Source: Candidatus Paceibacterota bacterium (lineage in GTDB: Bacteria; Patescibacteriota; Minisyncoccia; Phycocordibacterales; CAINVO01). Taken from it: a stretch of DNA of 17,018 bases. The stretch lies in the NCBI GenBank assembly GCA_028714275.1, contig JAQTMP010000012.1, positions 1-17,018 of the forward strand. The letters run 5' to 3'. The notes beneath the pieces were generated by a model that was given only the letters and a program-made list of their open reading frames with translations, ran no database searches and was not told the origin of the DNA. Made by a program: the position numbers and the translations under genes. The first letter of the stretch is position 1. Every line of letters starts with the position of its first letter. Of the stretch, positions 1-6,160 are shown piece after piece.

Positions 1-1032
1 TTTCGCGGGGGGGGGCAACATAGTATTGATTTTTATGATGTAATTAGTTTTGAAAATTTATTTTTAGCGTGGAAGGAGTTTTGTAGAGGTAAACGAAAAA
101 AAGAGGATGTAGTGCGATTTGAACTTTCCCTTGAAGACAATCTCATCAATCTTTCACAAAAACTTCAGAATAGAACCTGGCAACCCGATCCCTATAGTAT
201 TTTTAAGGTGTGTGACCCAAAACTCCGAACGATACATAAGGCAACCGTCCGAGATAGAGTGCTCTATCAAGCCGTCTATCGGGCATTATATCAGACTTTT
301 GATCGTTCCTTCATTTTTCACACATATTCCTCAAGAGATTTCAGAGGTACCCACAGAGGAGTTATTTCTTTTGAAAAGTTTTCCAGAAAAGTAAGTCAAA
401 ATTATACAAGGCCAGCATGGGCGGTAAAATGTGATGTGAGGAAATTTTTTGACTCCATAGATCAAAAAATTTTACTTGACTTGATTGATCGTAAAGTAAA
501 AGATAGACAACTCATGGCGTTGATTAGGCTCATAGTCAGATCTTTTGAAGTCTTGCCAGAGAAAGGGTTGCCCCTCGGCAATGTAACTAGTCAGCTTTTT
601 GCTAATATCTATCTGCATGAATTGGATACTTTTGTAAAAAAAGAATTAAAGGTAAACTATTATCTCCGATACTGTGACGACTTTGCTATTTTACTAGATT
701 CAGAAGTACAGCTAAAAGAATATGTAGAAAAAGTAAAATTGTTCTTAAAGAAAACTCTTTTACTAGATATCCATCCGCACAAGATTATTTTTCGAAAACT
801 TCACCAAGGAATGGACTTTCTCGGGTATGTGATGCTTCCACATCGACGAGTATTGCGCACACGGACAAAAAAGAGAATGTTGAAAAAGATGACGAGTCTA
901 AAGTACGCTCTCACTAAAAATCTTATTGAAGAAGAACCTTTAAAACAAAGGCTCCAGTCGTATCTCGGGATGCTTACTCATTGTAAAGGTGAAAAGATTA
1001 ACCAGCAGATAGGGCAGATTTTTCGAGATTAA
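1..1032 (+). CDS. Reverse transcriptase of diversity-generating-retroelement type, 5' end cut by window edge
   Basis: RNA-directed DNA polymerase. Visible motifs are the motif A aspartate in CDVRKFFDSID (Asp codon 433-435), GNVTSQLFANIYL (577 onward), the catalytic YCDD box (670-681) and a thumb-proximal DFLGY. The Ser-Gln of TSQ, where group II intron enzymes usually have SP, is typical of DGR reverse transcriptases, which copy a template repeat RNA with adenine mutagenesis to diversify a variable repeat. No maturase or endonuclease domain follows. The frame is open from base 1. A GTG at 112 could start it, but the in-frame upstream codons encode SFENLFLAW, a conserved DGR RT N-terminal segment, so the true start is most likely left of the window. 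YCDD is a variant of the usual YxDD. No template repeat, variable repeat or Avd accessory gene can be seen here. Confidence 0.87.
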   Translation, partial: FRGGGQHSIDFYDVISFENLFLAWKEFCRGKRKKEDVVRFELSLEDNLINLSQKLQNRTWQPDPYSIFKVCDPKLRTIHKATVRDRVLYQAVYRALYQTFDRSFIFHTYSSRDFRGTHRGVISFEKFSRKVSQNYTRPAWAVKCDVRKFFDSIDQKILLDLIDRKVKDRQLMALIRLIVRSFEVLPEKGLPLGNVTSQLFANIYLHELDTFVKKELKVNYYLRYCDDFAILLDSEVQLKEYVEKVKLFLKKTLLLDIHPHKIIFRKLHQGMDFLGYVMLPHRRVLRTRTKKRMLKKMTSLKYALTKNLIEEEPLKQRLQSYLGMLTHCKGEKINQQIGQIFRD

Positions 1033-1039
1033 AACATCG

Positions 1040-1057
1040 TGCTACAATACACCCACT
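1040..1057 (+). promoter_or_regulatory. Extended -10 promoter of ndk, near-leaderless
   Basis: TGC followed by TACAAT (1043-1048) forms an extended -10. Only nine bases separate it from the ndk ATG, so transcription should begin within a few bases of the start codon. The same string TGCTACAATAC occurs before livF. No clear -35 or SD is visible. Confidence 0.6.
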
Positions 1058-1663
1058 ATGTCACACCCAAAAACTGAACGCACCCTTATCATCCTAAAAC
1101 CAGATGCCATTCAACGCACTTTGATGGGGGAGATCATCAAGCGCTATGAGCGAGCAGGCCTAAAACTCATCGGATTAAAAATGCTCGTACCTTCGGATAA
1201 AAAAATCGAAGACCATTACACTCTTGATCCAGAGTGGCGTCGAGTGACCGGTGAAAAGACGATCAAGGGCTATGTGGACAAGGGATTGACTCCACCAACA
1301 GACAATCCTCTCGAAGTCACTGAAAAACTTCTTATAAGGTTAAAAAGATACATGACGAGCGGACCAGTGGTCGCCATGGTCTGGCAAGGAGCGTATGCCG
1401 TAGCGATAGTACGCAAAATCACTGGAGGAACAGAGCCTCTCAAGTCAGACGTGGGTACTATTCGAGGGGATTTTGTGCTCGACTCGTATCAAATGTCTGA
1501 TAGTGACAATCGTTCAATTCGCAACCTCGTCCACGCTTCAGGCTCCGTCGCTGAGGCTGAAATGGAAATAAAACATTGGTTTGAGCCATCAGAGCTGATT
1601 GACTACAAACATGTTCAAGAACAAATTATTTATGACGTCAATCTTGATGGGATTTTGGAGTAA
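1058..1663 (+). CDS. ndk: Nucleoside diphosphate kinase, enlarged form
   Basis: Transfers the gamma phosphate between nucleoside triphosphates and diphosphates through a phosphohistidine, balancing NTP and dNTP pools in the cytoplasm. Hallmarks seen: TLIILKPDA near residue 9, SGPVVAMVWQG around 101, GTIRGDF around 133, and NLVHASGS with the catalytic His at 159, followed by the EIKHWF segment. At 201 residues it is longer than the usual ~140. The extra length lies between HYTLDPEW and the kinase core (about residues 55-90), between GTIRGDF and the histidine loop, and at the C terminus. The loop reads HASGS rather than the common HGSDS. It begins 26 bases after the RT stop and has its own -10 box, so it is probably not dependent on the RT transcript. 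Confidence 0.95.
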   Translation: MSHPKTERTLIILKPDAIQRTLMGEIIKRYERAGLKLIGLKMLVPSDKKIEDHYTLDPEWRRVTGEKTIKGYVDKGLTPPTDNPLEVTEKLLIRLKRYMTSGPVVAMVWQGAYAVAIVRKITGGTEPLKSDVGTIRGDFVLDSYQMSDSDNRSIRNLVHASGSVAEAEMEIKHWFEPSELIDYKHVQEQIIYDVNLDGILE

Positions 1664-1673
1664 GGTGTATACT
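1644..1673 (+). promoter_or_regulatory. Promoter of the structured RNA gene
   Basis: TTGATG (1644-1649) lies 18 bases upstream of TATACT (1668-1673). This predicts a start close to 1680, which is where the closing helix of the RNA begins. The -35 lies inside the last codons of ndk. Confidence 0.55.
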
Positions 1674-1679
1674 GTAGGT

Positions 1680-1850
1680 AGGACTATTGAAGAGTGTCAA
1701 CTTAGATTATTTTTCAAACAGGGAGTCCGCTCGTAGGTGTTTGCTTCGGTAAGCATCTCAGGACACCCACCTAGTCTATACTAGGCCTGATGCTCCATCG
1801 ATAGTCCTTACAAGCCCCGCGCTTAGGCTCAGTGCCGGCGCGGGTTTTGT
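1680..1850 (+). ncRNA. Candidate structured small RNA, unidentified
   Basis: The 5' segment 1680-1690 pairs with 1798-1808 in an 11-base-pair helix with one G-U, closing the molecule. Inside are a hairpin TGCTT-CGGT-AAGCA (1742-1755), the helix TAGGTG (1734-1739) with CACCTA (1768-1773), an alternative hairpin CCTAG/CTAGG (1770-1785), and GGAGT (1722-1726) with GCTCC (1792-1796). A Rho-independent terminator follows. A promoter stands just upstream, so this looks like a free-standing RNA gene of about 170 nt rather than an mRNA tail. I looked for hallmarks of tmRNA, SRP RNA and RNase P RNA and saw none. A 6S-like RNA is possible from size and closing stem, but the large one-sided internal loop (about 1691-1721) does not fit well. 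No function is assigned. Confidence 0.55.
1816..1848 (+). terminator. Rho-independent terminator
   Basis: CCCGCGC (1816-1822) pairs perfectly with GCGCGGG (1838-1844), with an inner GGC/GCC helix in the loop, followed by TTTT. It ends the structured RNA and any ndk read-through. Confidence 0.8.
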
Positions 1851-1876
1851 ACAAAAAATATAAGTAAAATAATAGG

Positions 1877-2302
1877 ATGACATACCGAAGCTTTTCCATC
1901 AGCCTTTCGATCTTGATTGCGCTTTTTGTCTTTGGTTTCAATTACATTGCCCATATTTTTTATTTTTTTTGGACATTAAACGGGATAGATTCTTTTTTGC
2001 ACCTGGCGGCCGGTTTTTCTATCGGACTTTTTGCGACAGCTATTTTTGATGTTGAGAGGATTAAAAACAATCAGCAAGCCAGGCCCAGTCGTTTTTCTTT
2101 GCTGGTTTATTCCGTTATTTCAGCCTTATTTATAGGCATATTATGGGAAATATACGAATATTCCGCGGGGATCACTCTATACTTTGGACCAGCCTTAAAG
2201 AAAACTCTTTTGGACACGGGTTCGGACATTTTTATGGATATTGCTGGGGGATTCGCAGGCTTCCTGTTATACTGGAAATATTCTAAAAAAATAATTTGCT
2301 AG
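1877..2302 (+). CDS. Small multi-pass membrane protein, YjdF/DUF2238-like
   Basis: A 141-residue protein with about four hydrophobic segments (roughly residues 7-30, 39-57, 75-92 and 117-133). Polar residues inside or beside the membrane stand out: D38 and H42 in GIDSFLHLAAG, WEIYE at 90-94, and D113, D117 and D121 in LLDTGSDIFMDIAGG. The pattern of Asp...His, WE..E and DT..D is like that of YjdF/DUF2238 inner-membrane proteins, whose function is not established. The ATG follows TAAAAT (1865-1870) by six bases, matching the near-leaderless promoters elsewhere in the window. The next gene begins 10 bases after its stop, so the two are probably co-transcribed. Confidence 0.6.
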   Translation: MTYRSFSISLSILIALFVFGFNYIAHIFYFFWTLNGIDSFLHLAAGFSIGLFATAIFDVERIKNNQQARPSRFSLLVYSVISALFIGILWEIYEYSAGITLYFGPALKKTLLDTGSDIFMDIAGGFAGFLLYWKYSKKIIC

Positions 2303-2312
2303 AAAAATAAAA

Positions 2313-3704
2313 ATGGACCAAATACAAGAAATACCAAAAAAACTTAAGCTGACATTCTGTGGCGGAGTAGGGACGGTGACCGGAGCCAATTTTTTGCTCG
2401 AAGAAGAATCAACAGACACAAAAATTTTGGTCGATTGTGGACTGGAGCAGGGTGGAGAGGAGGCACATGCCGCCAACCGTAAACCTTTCATCTACGATCC
2501 ATCCAAGATCAAAGTTTTGATGGTGACTCACGCTCACGTGGACCATGTCGGGCGTATTCCAAAGCTGGTCAAGGATGGTTTCCGTGGAATTATTTATTCT
2601 ACCCCTGAAACAATGCGTCTAGCCCCTTTAATGCTTGAAGACAGTGTCAAACTTTTAGCCCATGAAGCAGAGCATTATCAAGAAGAGCCTTTGTACACCG
2701 AAGAAGATGTGGCCAAGGCTTTAAGTTTATGGAAAAGCATACCTTATCATCATCATTTTGAGATAGCTTCAGGTTTTGATGTCTATTTAAAAGACGCCGG
2801 TCATGTGCTGGGTTCTTCTATGATTGAGCTGACCTACAATGGCAAAAAAATTGTCTTTACCGGAGATCTTGGCAATAGTCCGTCCCCTTTGCTCAAAGAC
2901 ACAGAGCCTATCACTGATGCCGACTATCTTTTGATGGAAAGTGTTTATGGAGATCGCAATCATGAATCTCGTGATGAAAGGTTGAATAAGTTCGAAGATA
3001 TTATCGAAGATACCATAAAGAAAGGCGGGGCGCTGGTTATTCCTTCATTTTCCCTTGAGAAAACCCAAGACGTTCTCTTGGAGCTCAACAATCTGATCGA
3101 GTCAGGCCGGGTGCCGAGCGTCCCAGTCTATGTAGACTCACCTTTGGCTATTAAAATCACTCAGGTCTACAAGACCATGCCCGAAGATTTCAATGACCAA
3201 GTGCGAGAGGAGATAAGAAGAGGCGATGACGTTTTCAATTTTCCTAAAATCCATTTCACCGAAACCTCTGAAGAGTCAAAAGCCATCTTAAATATTCCAA
3301 ATCCTAAAATTATTATTGCAGGCTCTGGCATGTCCAATGGCGGGCGCATCCAACATCACGAAGTCAATTATCTCAGTGATCCAAAGAGCACTTTGCTGCT
3401 CATTGGCTATCAAGCGGCCGGCACGCTCGGGCGTGTGATCCAAGATGGATCCAAGACGGTGACTATTTTGGGACAAGAAATCAAAATCAAGGCAAATATT
3501 GAATATATTAGCGGGTATTCTTCACACAAAGACTCTGACCATCTCTTTCAGTTTGTTGAGCAGACAGCCGATGCAGTCAAGAAAGTTTTTGTGGTGATGG
3601 GAGAAGCCAAGTCCTCGCTTTTTTTGGTTCAGCGCCTGCGCGATTATCTAGGACTGGAGGCCTTTCATCCAGAGGAAGGGGAAAGCGTCTTACTTGATTT
3701 TTAA
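2313..3704 (+). CDS. Metallo-beta-lactamase/beta-CASP RNase-like protein
   Basis: A 463-residue protein of the CPSF73/YSH1-like beta-CASP group, predicted to cut or trim RNA in the cytoplasm with two zinc ions. Zinc ligands visible are THAHVDH at 72-78, H164 in AGHVLGSS and D185 in FTGDLG. The beta-CASP insert follows from about residue 205 (MES at 208-210) and contains IPSFSLEKTQ and PVYVDSPLA. The C-terminal RMMBL part has AGSGMSNGGRI and SGYSSHKDSDH, whose His completes the active site. All core motifs are intact and the length is usual for the family. It lies 10 bases after the small membrane gene with no SD, suggesting co-transcription; a functional link is not evident. Confidence 0.9.
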   Translation: MDQIQEIPKKLKLTFCGGVGTVTGANFLLEEESTDTKILVDCGLEQGGEEAHAANRKPFIYDPSKIKVLMVTHAHVDHVGRIPKLVKDGFRGIIYSTPETMRLAPLMLEDSVKLLAHEAEHYQEEPLYTEEDVAKALSLWKSIPYHHHFEIASGFDVYLKDAGHVLGSSMIELTYNGKKIVFTGDLGNSPSPLLKDTEPITDADYLLMESVYGDRNHESRDERLNKFEDIIEDTIKKGGALVIPSFSLEKTQDVLLELNNLIESGRVPSVPVYVDSPLAIKITQVYKTMPEDFNDQVREEIRRGDDVFNFPKIHFTETSEESKAILNIPNPKIIIAGSGMSNGGRIQHHEVNYLSDPKSTLLLIGYQAAGTLGRVIQDGSKTVTILGQEIKIKANIEYISGYSSHKDSDHLFQFVEQTADAVKKVFVVMGEAKSSLFLVQRLRDYLGLEAFHPEEGESVLLDF

Positions 3705-3721
3705 ATTTTTGCGATTCTTTG

Positions 3722-3736
3722 TGATATAATTGTCCT
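3722..3736 (+). promoter_or_regulatory. Extended -10 promoter, near-leaderless
   Basis: TGA followed by TATAAT (3725-3730) is an extended -10. Six bases later comes the ATG of the SLOG/LOG-like gene, so the transcript should start at or next to the start codon. Confidence 0.65.
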
Positions 3737-4363
3737 ATGAATTTTGAAAAACATACTAATCTAAAATATAAAATTGCTGTATCAGGTGCAGCCGAGATGG
3801 GTTTCCTTGGACCAGAGGCTTACGAAGTGGCAAAAGAAGTTGGTCGTCAGGTGGTCAAGCACCAGGCCTTTCTCATCACCGGCGCCACCACAGGCTTTCC
3901 CCTCTGGGCGGCTATGGGAGCCAAAGAAGAAAAAGGCACTGTTGTAGGCCTATCTCCAGCCGAAAATGAGCGTGAGCACCTAGATGTATACCGTCTGCCT
4001 ATAGATTATACGGATTTTATTATTTATACCGGTTTTGGTTATGCCGGGCGAGACATTCTTTTCACCCGCACCGCAGATGCGGTCATTATCGGGGCAGGAC
4101 GTATCGGTACTATTCATGAGTTTACGATCAGCTACGAGGACCAGAAGCCTATGGGTATTTTGCAGAGTGATTATTGGGAAACAGATGAAGTGATCAAATT
4201 CATCATGGATAAAAGTCACCGCACCAACCCAAAAGTGATTTTCGATAAAGATCCAGCCAAGCTCGTCGAAAGATTGATAAAGATGATTGAGGAAGATAAG
4301 AAGAAAAACTATACCTATAAAAATGATGATGGGATAGGGGGAAAGGGGGAGAGGATATTGTAG
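3737..4363 (+). CDS. SLOG/LOG-like Rossmann nucleotide-binding protein
   Basis: A 208-residue protein with the layout of the LOG/TIGR00725-like SLOG superfamily: an N-terminal strand with a glycine turn (IAVSGAAEMG, 13-22), LITGATTGFPLWAAMGAKEEKG (47-67), VVGLSPAENERE (69-80), a GFGYAGRD turn (99-106) and VIIGAGRIGTIHEF (116-129). In LOG phosphoribohydrolases the last motif is PGGxGTxxE; here it is GAGRIGTIHE, so the catalytic Glu is kept but the first glycine pair is altered. It could bind a nucleotide or nucleotide-derived signal, or hydrolyse a nucleoside monophosphate; the sequence does not decide. The C terminus is lysine and glycine rich. Its TAG stop is the first three bases of a 20-bp inverted repeat. 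Confidence 0.7.
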   Translation: MNFEKHTNLKYKIAVSGAAEMGFLGPEAYEVAKEVGRQVVKHQAFLITGATTGFPLWAAMGAKEEKGTVVGLSPAENEREHLDVYRLPIDYTDFIIYTGFGYAGRDILFTRTADAVIIGAGRIGTIHEFTISYEDQKPMGILQSDYWETDEVIKFIMDKSHRTNPKVIFDKDPAKLVERLIKMIEEDKKKNYTYKNDDGIGGKGERIL

Positions 4364-4475
4364 AAAATAAAAGTAGGCACTCTCCTGAGCACACATAATC
4401 GCCTGCTGGCGATTTGCTCCGCTCGGAGCCAAGCTCCTGCGCGAGGCTCAGTCAAGTGCCTACTTTTATTTTCTA
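4361..4475. repeat. Stop-codon-anchored branched inverted repeat, copy 1
   Basis: TAGAAAATAAAAGTAGGCAC (4361-4380) is the perfect reverse complement of 4456-4475. The inner region adds a 6-bp helix CTGAGC/GCTCAG (4385-4390, 4446-4451), a 7-bp hairpin AATCGCC/GGCGATT (4397-4414) and a hairpin GCTCC/GGAGC (4416-4429). Together they form a branched structure of 115 nt. The first arm includes the TAG stop of the SLOG/LOG-like gene and the second arm is T-rich, so it may terminate transcription. Confidence 0.8.
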
Positions 4476-4501
4476 GATTATTCTCTCGCTAGGTTTGACC
4501 A

Positions 4502-4614
4502 TCTAAAATATAAAATACGCTTGAGGGAGACTTGCGAGCGCGACGGCGCGAGCACGAGGAAAATCCTAGCAAGGATTTATCCGTACTCCCGAGAGCGTAT
4601 TTTATATTTTTAGA
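4502..4614. repeat. Stop-codon-anchored branched inverted repeat, copy 2
   Basis: AAAATATAAAATACGCT (4505-4521) pairs perfectly with 4594-4610, and the ends extend with TCTA/TAGA across a one-base slip. A 3x3 internal loop leads to GGGAG/CTCCC (4525-4529, 4586-4590), then CGCG-acgg-CGCG (4539-4550) and AAATCC/GGATTT (4561-4578). The outer arm overlaps the rplT stop codon (4610-4612, minus strand). Same layout as copy 1 but a different sequence. Confidence 0.78.
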
Positions 4615-4969
4615 CTGTCTGTTTGACTATGCGAGCGAAACTTTCTGGGACAAACTGAGCCAAGTCAGCTAGGATCTTGCGGTCAATGGTGATGCCTTTC
4701 TTTTTGAGGGCAGACATAAATTTACTATAGGAAAGTTTTTGGTCTGCAAAAGCAGGAGAACGGAGAGCGGCATTGATTTGGACATTCCAGAGTCGGCGAA
4801 AATCGCCTTTTTTGTCACGTCGGTGAGCGAAAGCGCTGTTGCCGGCATGGGCGATAGCCTCGATGGCCATTTTCTCCTTTGTACTACGTCCAAAACGGTA
4901 ACCTTTTACTTGTTTGAGAACATTTCGTCTGGTTTTGAGGGCGCTTACGCCACCTTTTACGCGTGTCAT
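4610..4969 (-). CDS. rplT: Large ribosomal subunit protein bL20
   Basis: A 119-residue basic protein that binds 23S rRNA and is needed for early assembly of the large subunit. Recognised from its N-terminal TRVKGGVSALKTRRNVLKQ, the GYRFGRSTKEKMAIEAIAHAG region, RRDKKGDFRRLW (about 50-61) and the ALKKKGITIDRKILADLA C-terminal domain. Length and order are normal for the family. It is the last gene of the minus-strand infC-rpmI-rplT operon, 78 AT-rich bases after rpmI, with no evident SD before the ATG. In several bacteria L20 represses this operon by binding its mRNA; no such site can be identified by eye here. Its stop codon lies in the arm of a long inverted repeat. Confidence 0.96.
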   Translation of the reverse strand: MTRVKGGVSALKTRRNVLKQVKGYRFGRSTKEKMAIEAIAHAGNSAFAHRRDKKGDFRRLWNVQINAALRSPAFADQKLSYSKFMSALKKKGITIDRKILADLAQFVPESFARIVKQTV

Positions 4970-5047
4970 GGGTTTATTTTAAGTTTTTATAAATTTTTAA
5001 TAAATATTTCTATCTTTATTCCGTTTTACTCATCCCGTATTACTTTT

Positions 5048-5233
5048 TTAGTGATTTGGCATAAAACGACTCTTTGACTTCATGGTCATGACAAAAGGTG
5101 TCGAGCGCTTCTTGTTGAGCTGGCTGCGGCGGGATTCCTTGGCATTGAAATGGTCTTGACCAGGCTTGCGGGCAGTGATCTTGCCATTTTTAGTCATTTT
5201 AAGACGCTTTGTGTATGATTTATTGGTTTTCAT
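5048..5233 (-). CDS. rpmI: Large ribosomal subunit protein bL35
   Basis: A 61-residue, strongly basic ribosomal protein of the 50S subunit. It shows the L35 pattern: KTNKSYTKRLKMTKNGKI at the N terminus, RKPGQDHFNAKESRRSQLNKK in the middle and a lysine/arginine-rich tail. Its place between infC and rplT is the classical gene order. The start lies 16 bases after the infC stop, with no clear SD, so translation may depend on that of infC. Confidence 0.94.
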   Translation of the reverse strand: MKTNKSYTKRLKMTKNGKITARKPGQDHFNAKESRRSQLNKKRSTPFVMTMKSKSRFMPNH

Positions 5234-5249
5234 TATTTTTTGAGCCTTT

Positions 5250-5762
5250 TTAGGCTTTTTCGATGAGGACGCTAAGCCCTTTTGGACTCTTGGTTATCGG
5301 GACGGCTATCTTAAATTCTTCAGTGACGAGCTTGAGAATACGGTCGAGACGCTCCTTTAAGAATGCTTGGTCGAGGTACTTGGCTCGTCCAGGCAAGAAG
5401 AGGTCTATTTTGATCCGATGGCCTTCCTTGAGCCATTCTGAGGCTTTTTTCGCTTTTAGTCCCAAATCGTGGTCGCCGGTGCCTATTTTTACCTGTAAGG
5501 TCTTGACTTCGACGGTGTGGGACTTGGCTTTAGCCTGCTTTAGCTTCTTGTTTTCGTCGTACTGAAATTTACCATAATCCATGATTTTTGCAACTGGAGG
5601 GAGGGCATTGGGCGAGATTTCGATCAAATCCAAGCCCGCGTCACCTGCCTTTTGCAAAGCCTCTCGAAGACTGAGGACACCCAAGTTGGCGCCGTCATGA
5701 CCAAGCACCCGGAGTTCGGAGGCTTTGATCTGATGGTTGATGCGTATGTGTGGTGTGGCCAA
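5250..5762 (-). CDS. infC: Translation initiation factor IF-3
   Basis: Binds the 30S subunit, keeps it apart from 50S and checks the start codon-initiator tRNA pairing. A 170-residue protein with both domains: the N-domain RINHQIKASELRVLG, GVLSLREALQKAGDAGLDLIEISPNALPPVAKIMDYGK (about 7-65), a lysine-rich linker (70-81), and the C-domain VKTLQVKIGTGDHDLGLKAKKASEWLKEGHRIKI (86-119). The start codon is TTG (5760-5762); reading upstream in frame, a TAG is met nine codons back without any ATG or GTG, so TTG is the only credible start. Rare start codons on infC are well known, because IF-3 discriminates against them and so limits its own synthesis. First gene of the operon. Confidence 0.95.
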   Translation of the reverse strand: MATPHIRINHQIKASELRVLGHDGANLGVLSLREALQKAGDAGLDLIEISPNALPPVAKIMDYGKFQYDENKKLKQAKAKSHTVEVKTLQVKIGTGDHDLGLKAKKASEWLKEGHRIKIDLFLPGRAKYLDQAFLKERLDRILKLVTEEFKIAVPITKSPKGLSVLIEKA

Positions 5763-5814
5763 GGTTTTCTTTAGGGCTAATGCAAGCTAAAAATACAGAT
5801 TAAATGATAGCAAG

Positions 5815-5823
5815 AGTATAGCA
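5815..5823 (-). promoter_or_regulatory. Extended -10 promoter of infC-rpmI-rplT
   Basis: On the minus strand TGC-TATACT forms an extended -10 box. It predicts a leader of about 45 nt before the infC TTG, unlike the near-leaderless promoters of other genes in this window. No convincing -35 is seen. Confidence 0.55.
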
Positions 5824-5853
5824 TAGTTTTTGCAAAATGGTACATGGGGGAGG

Positions 5854-5865
5854 TATAATGACGAC
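5854..5865 (+). promoter_or_regulatory. -10 box directly before the 91-residue gene
   Basis: TATAAT (5854-5859) is followed by six bases and then an ATG at 5866. The spacing equals that of the SLOG/LOG-like gene. It decides the start of the downstream gene against the TTG at 5830, which lies upstream of this -10 box. Confidence 0.6.
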
Positions 5866-6141
5866 ATGGGATTTTTTAGCAAACCTAACGTCAGCCGGAT
5901 AGAATTCGACAAGCACGTCATGCCGCATTTGGCTGAGCATGGTGTCAATCAACACGAAAGAGACAGGATTCGCGGCATGTTTGAGGCCTCGCTTGACGGT
6001 CACGGCACCTACAAGGGGATTGATAAAGAAGAAATGCACAATACTATAAAGTGGATGAAGGATAATATGAGCAAGCATAATATTCCTAAAGCCCACGTGG
6101 ATTTACTTGAGGAATCTTTAAATGCACACATGTCACACTAA
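5866..6141 (+). CDS. Small soluble protein of unknown function
   Basis: Not recognised. A 91-residue, charged, histidine-rich protein with no membrane segment or signal peptide. The sequence looks mainly alpha-helical, with segments such as NQHERDRIRGMFEASL, KEEMHNTIKWMKDNMSKH and KAHVDLLEESLNAHM separated by glycine- or proline-containing turns. The frame stays open back to a TTG at 5830, but the ATG at 5866 sits six bases after a TATAAT box and is preferred. The gene is divergent from infC, and the PH-domain membrane gene starts 19 bases after its stop, so it probably leads a plus-strand operon. Confidence 0.6.
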   Translation: MGFFSKPNVSRIEFDKHVMPHLAEHGVNQHERDRIRGMFEASLDGHGTYKGIDKEEMHNTIKWMKDNMSKHNIPKAHVDLLEESLNAHMSH

Positions 6142-6160
6142 TTTATCGAACTAATTTTAC

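Noticed and set aside
112..120. GTG at 112 as start of the reverse transcriptase
   Set aside because: The frame is open to base 1 and the upstream codons encode a conserved N-terminal segment (SFENLFLAW).
119..394. 91-residue frame overlapping the RT gene
   Set aside because: Lies wholly inside the RT in another frame with no family features.
4739..5077. 112-residue plus-strand frame over rplT and its upstream gap
   Set aside because: Antisense to a certain ribosomal protein gene and without protein-family features.
5243..5256. AGCCT-TTTT-AGGCT hairpin at the infC-rpmI junction
   Set aside because: On the minus strand it lacks a T-tract after the stem, and the operon must continue into rpmI, so it is not called a terminator.
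5800..6096. 98-residue minus-strand frame over the 5866 gene
   Set aside because: Overlaps the infC promoter and the sense gene with a well-placed -10 box; no support of its own.
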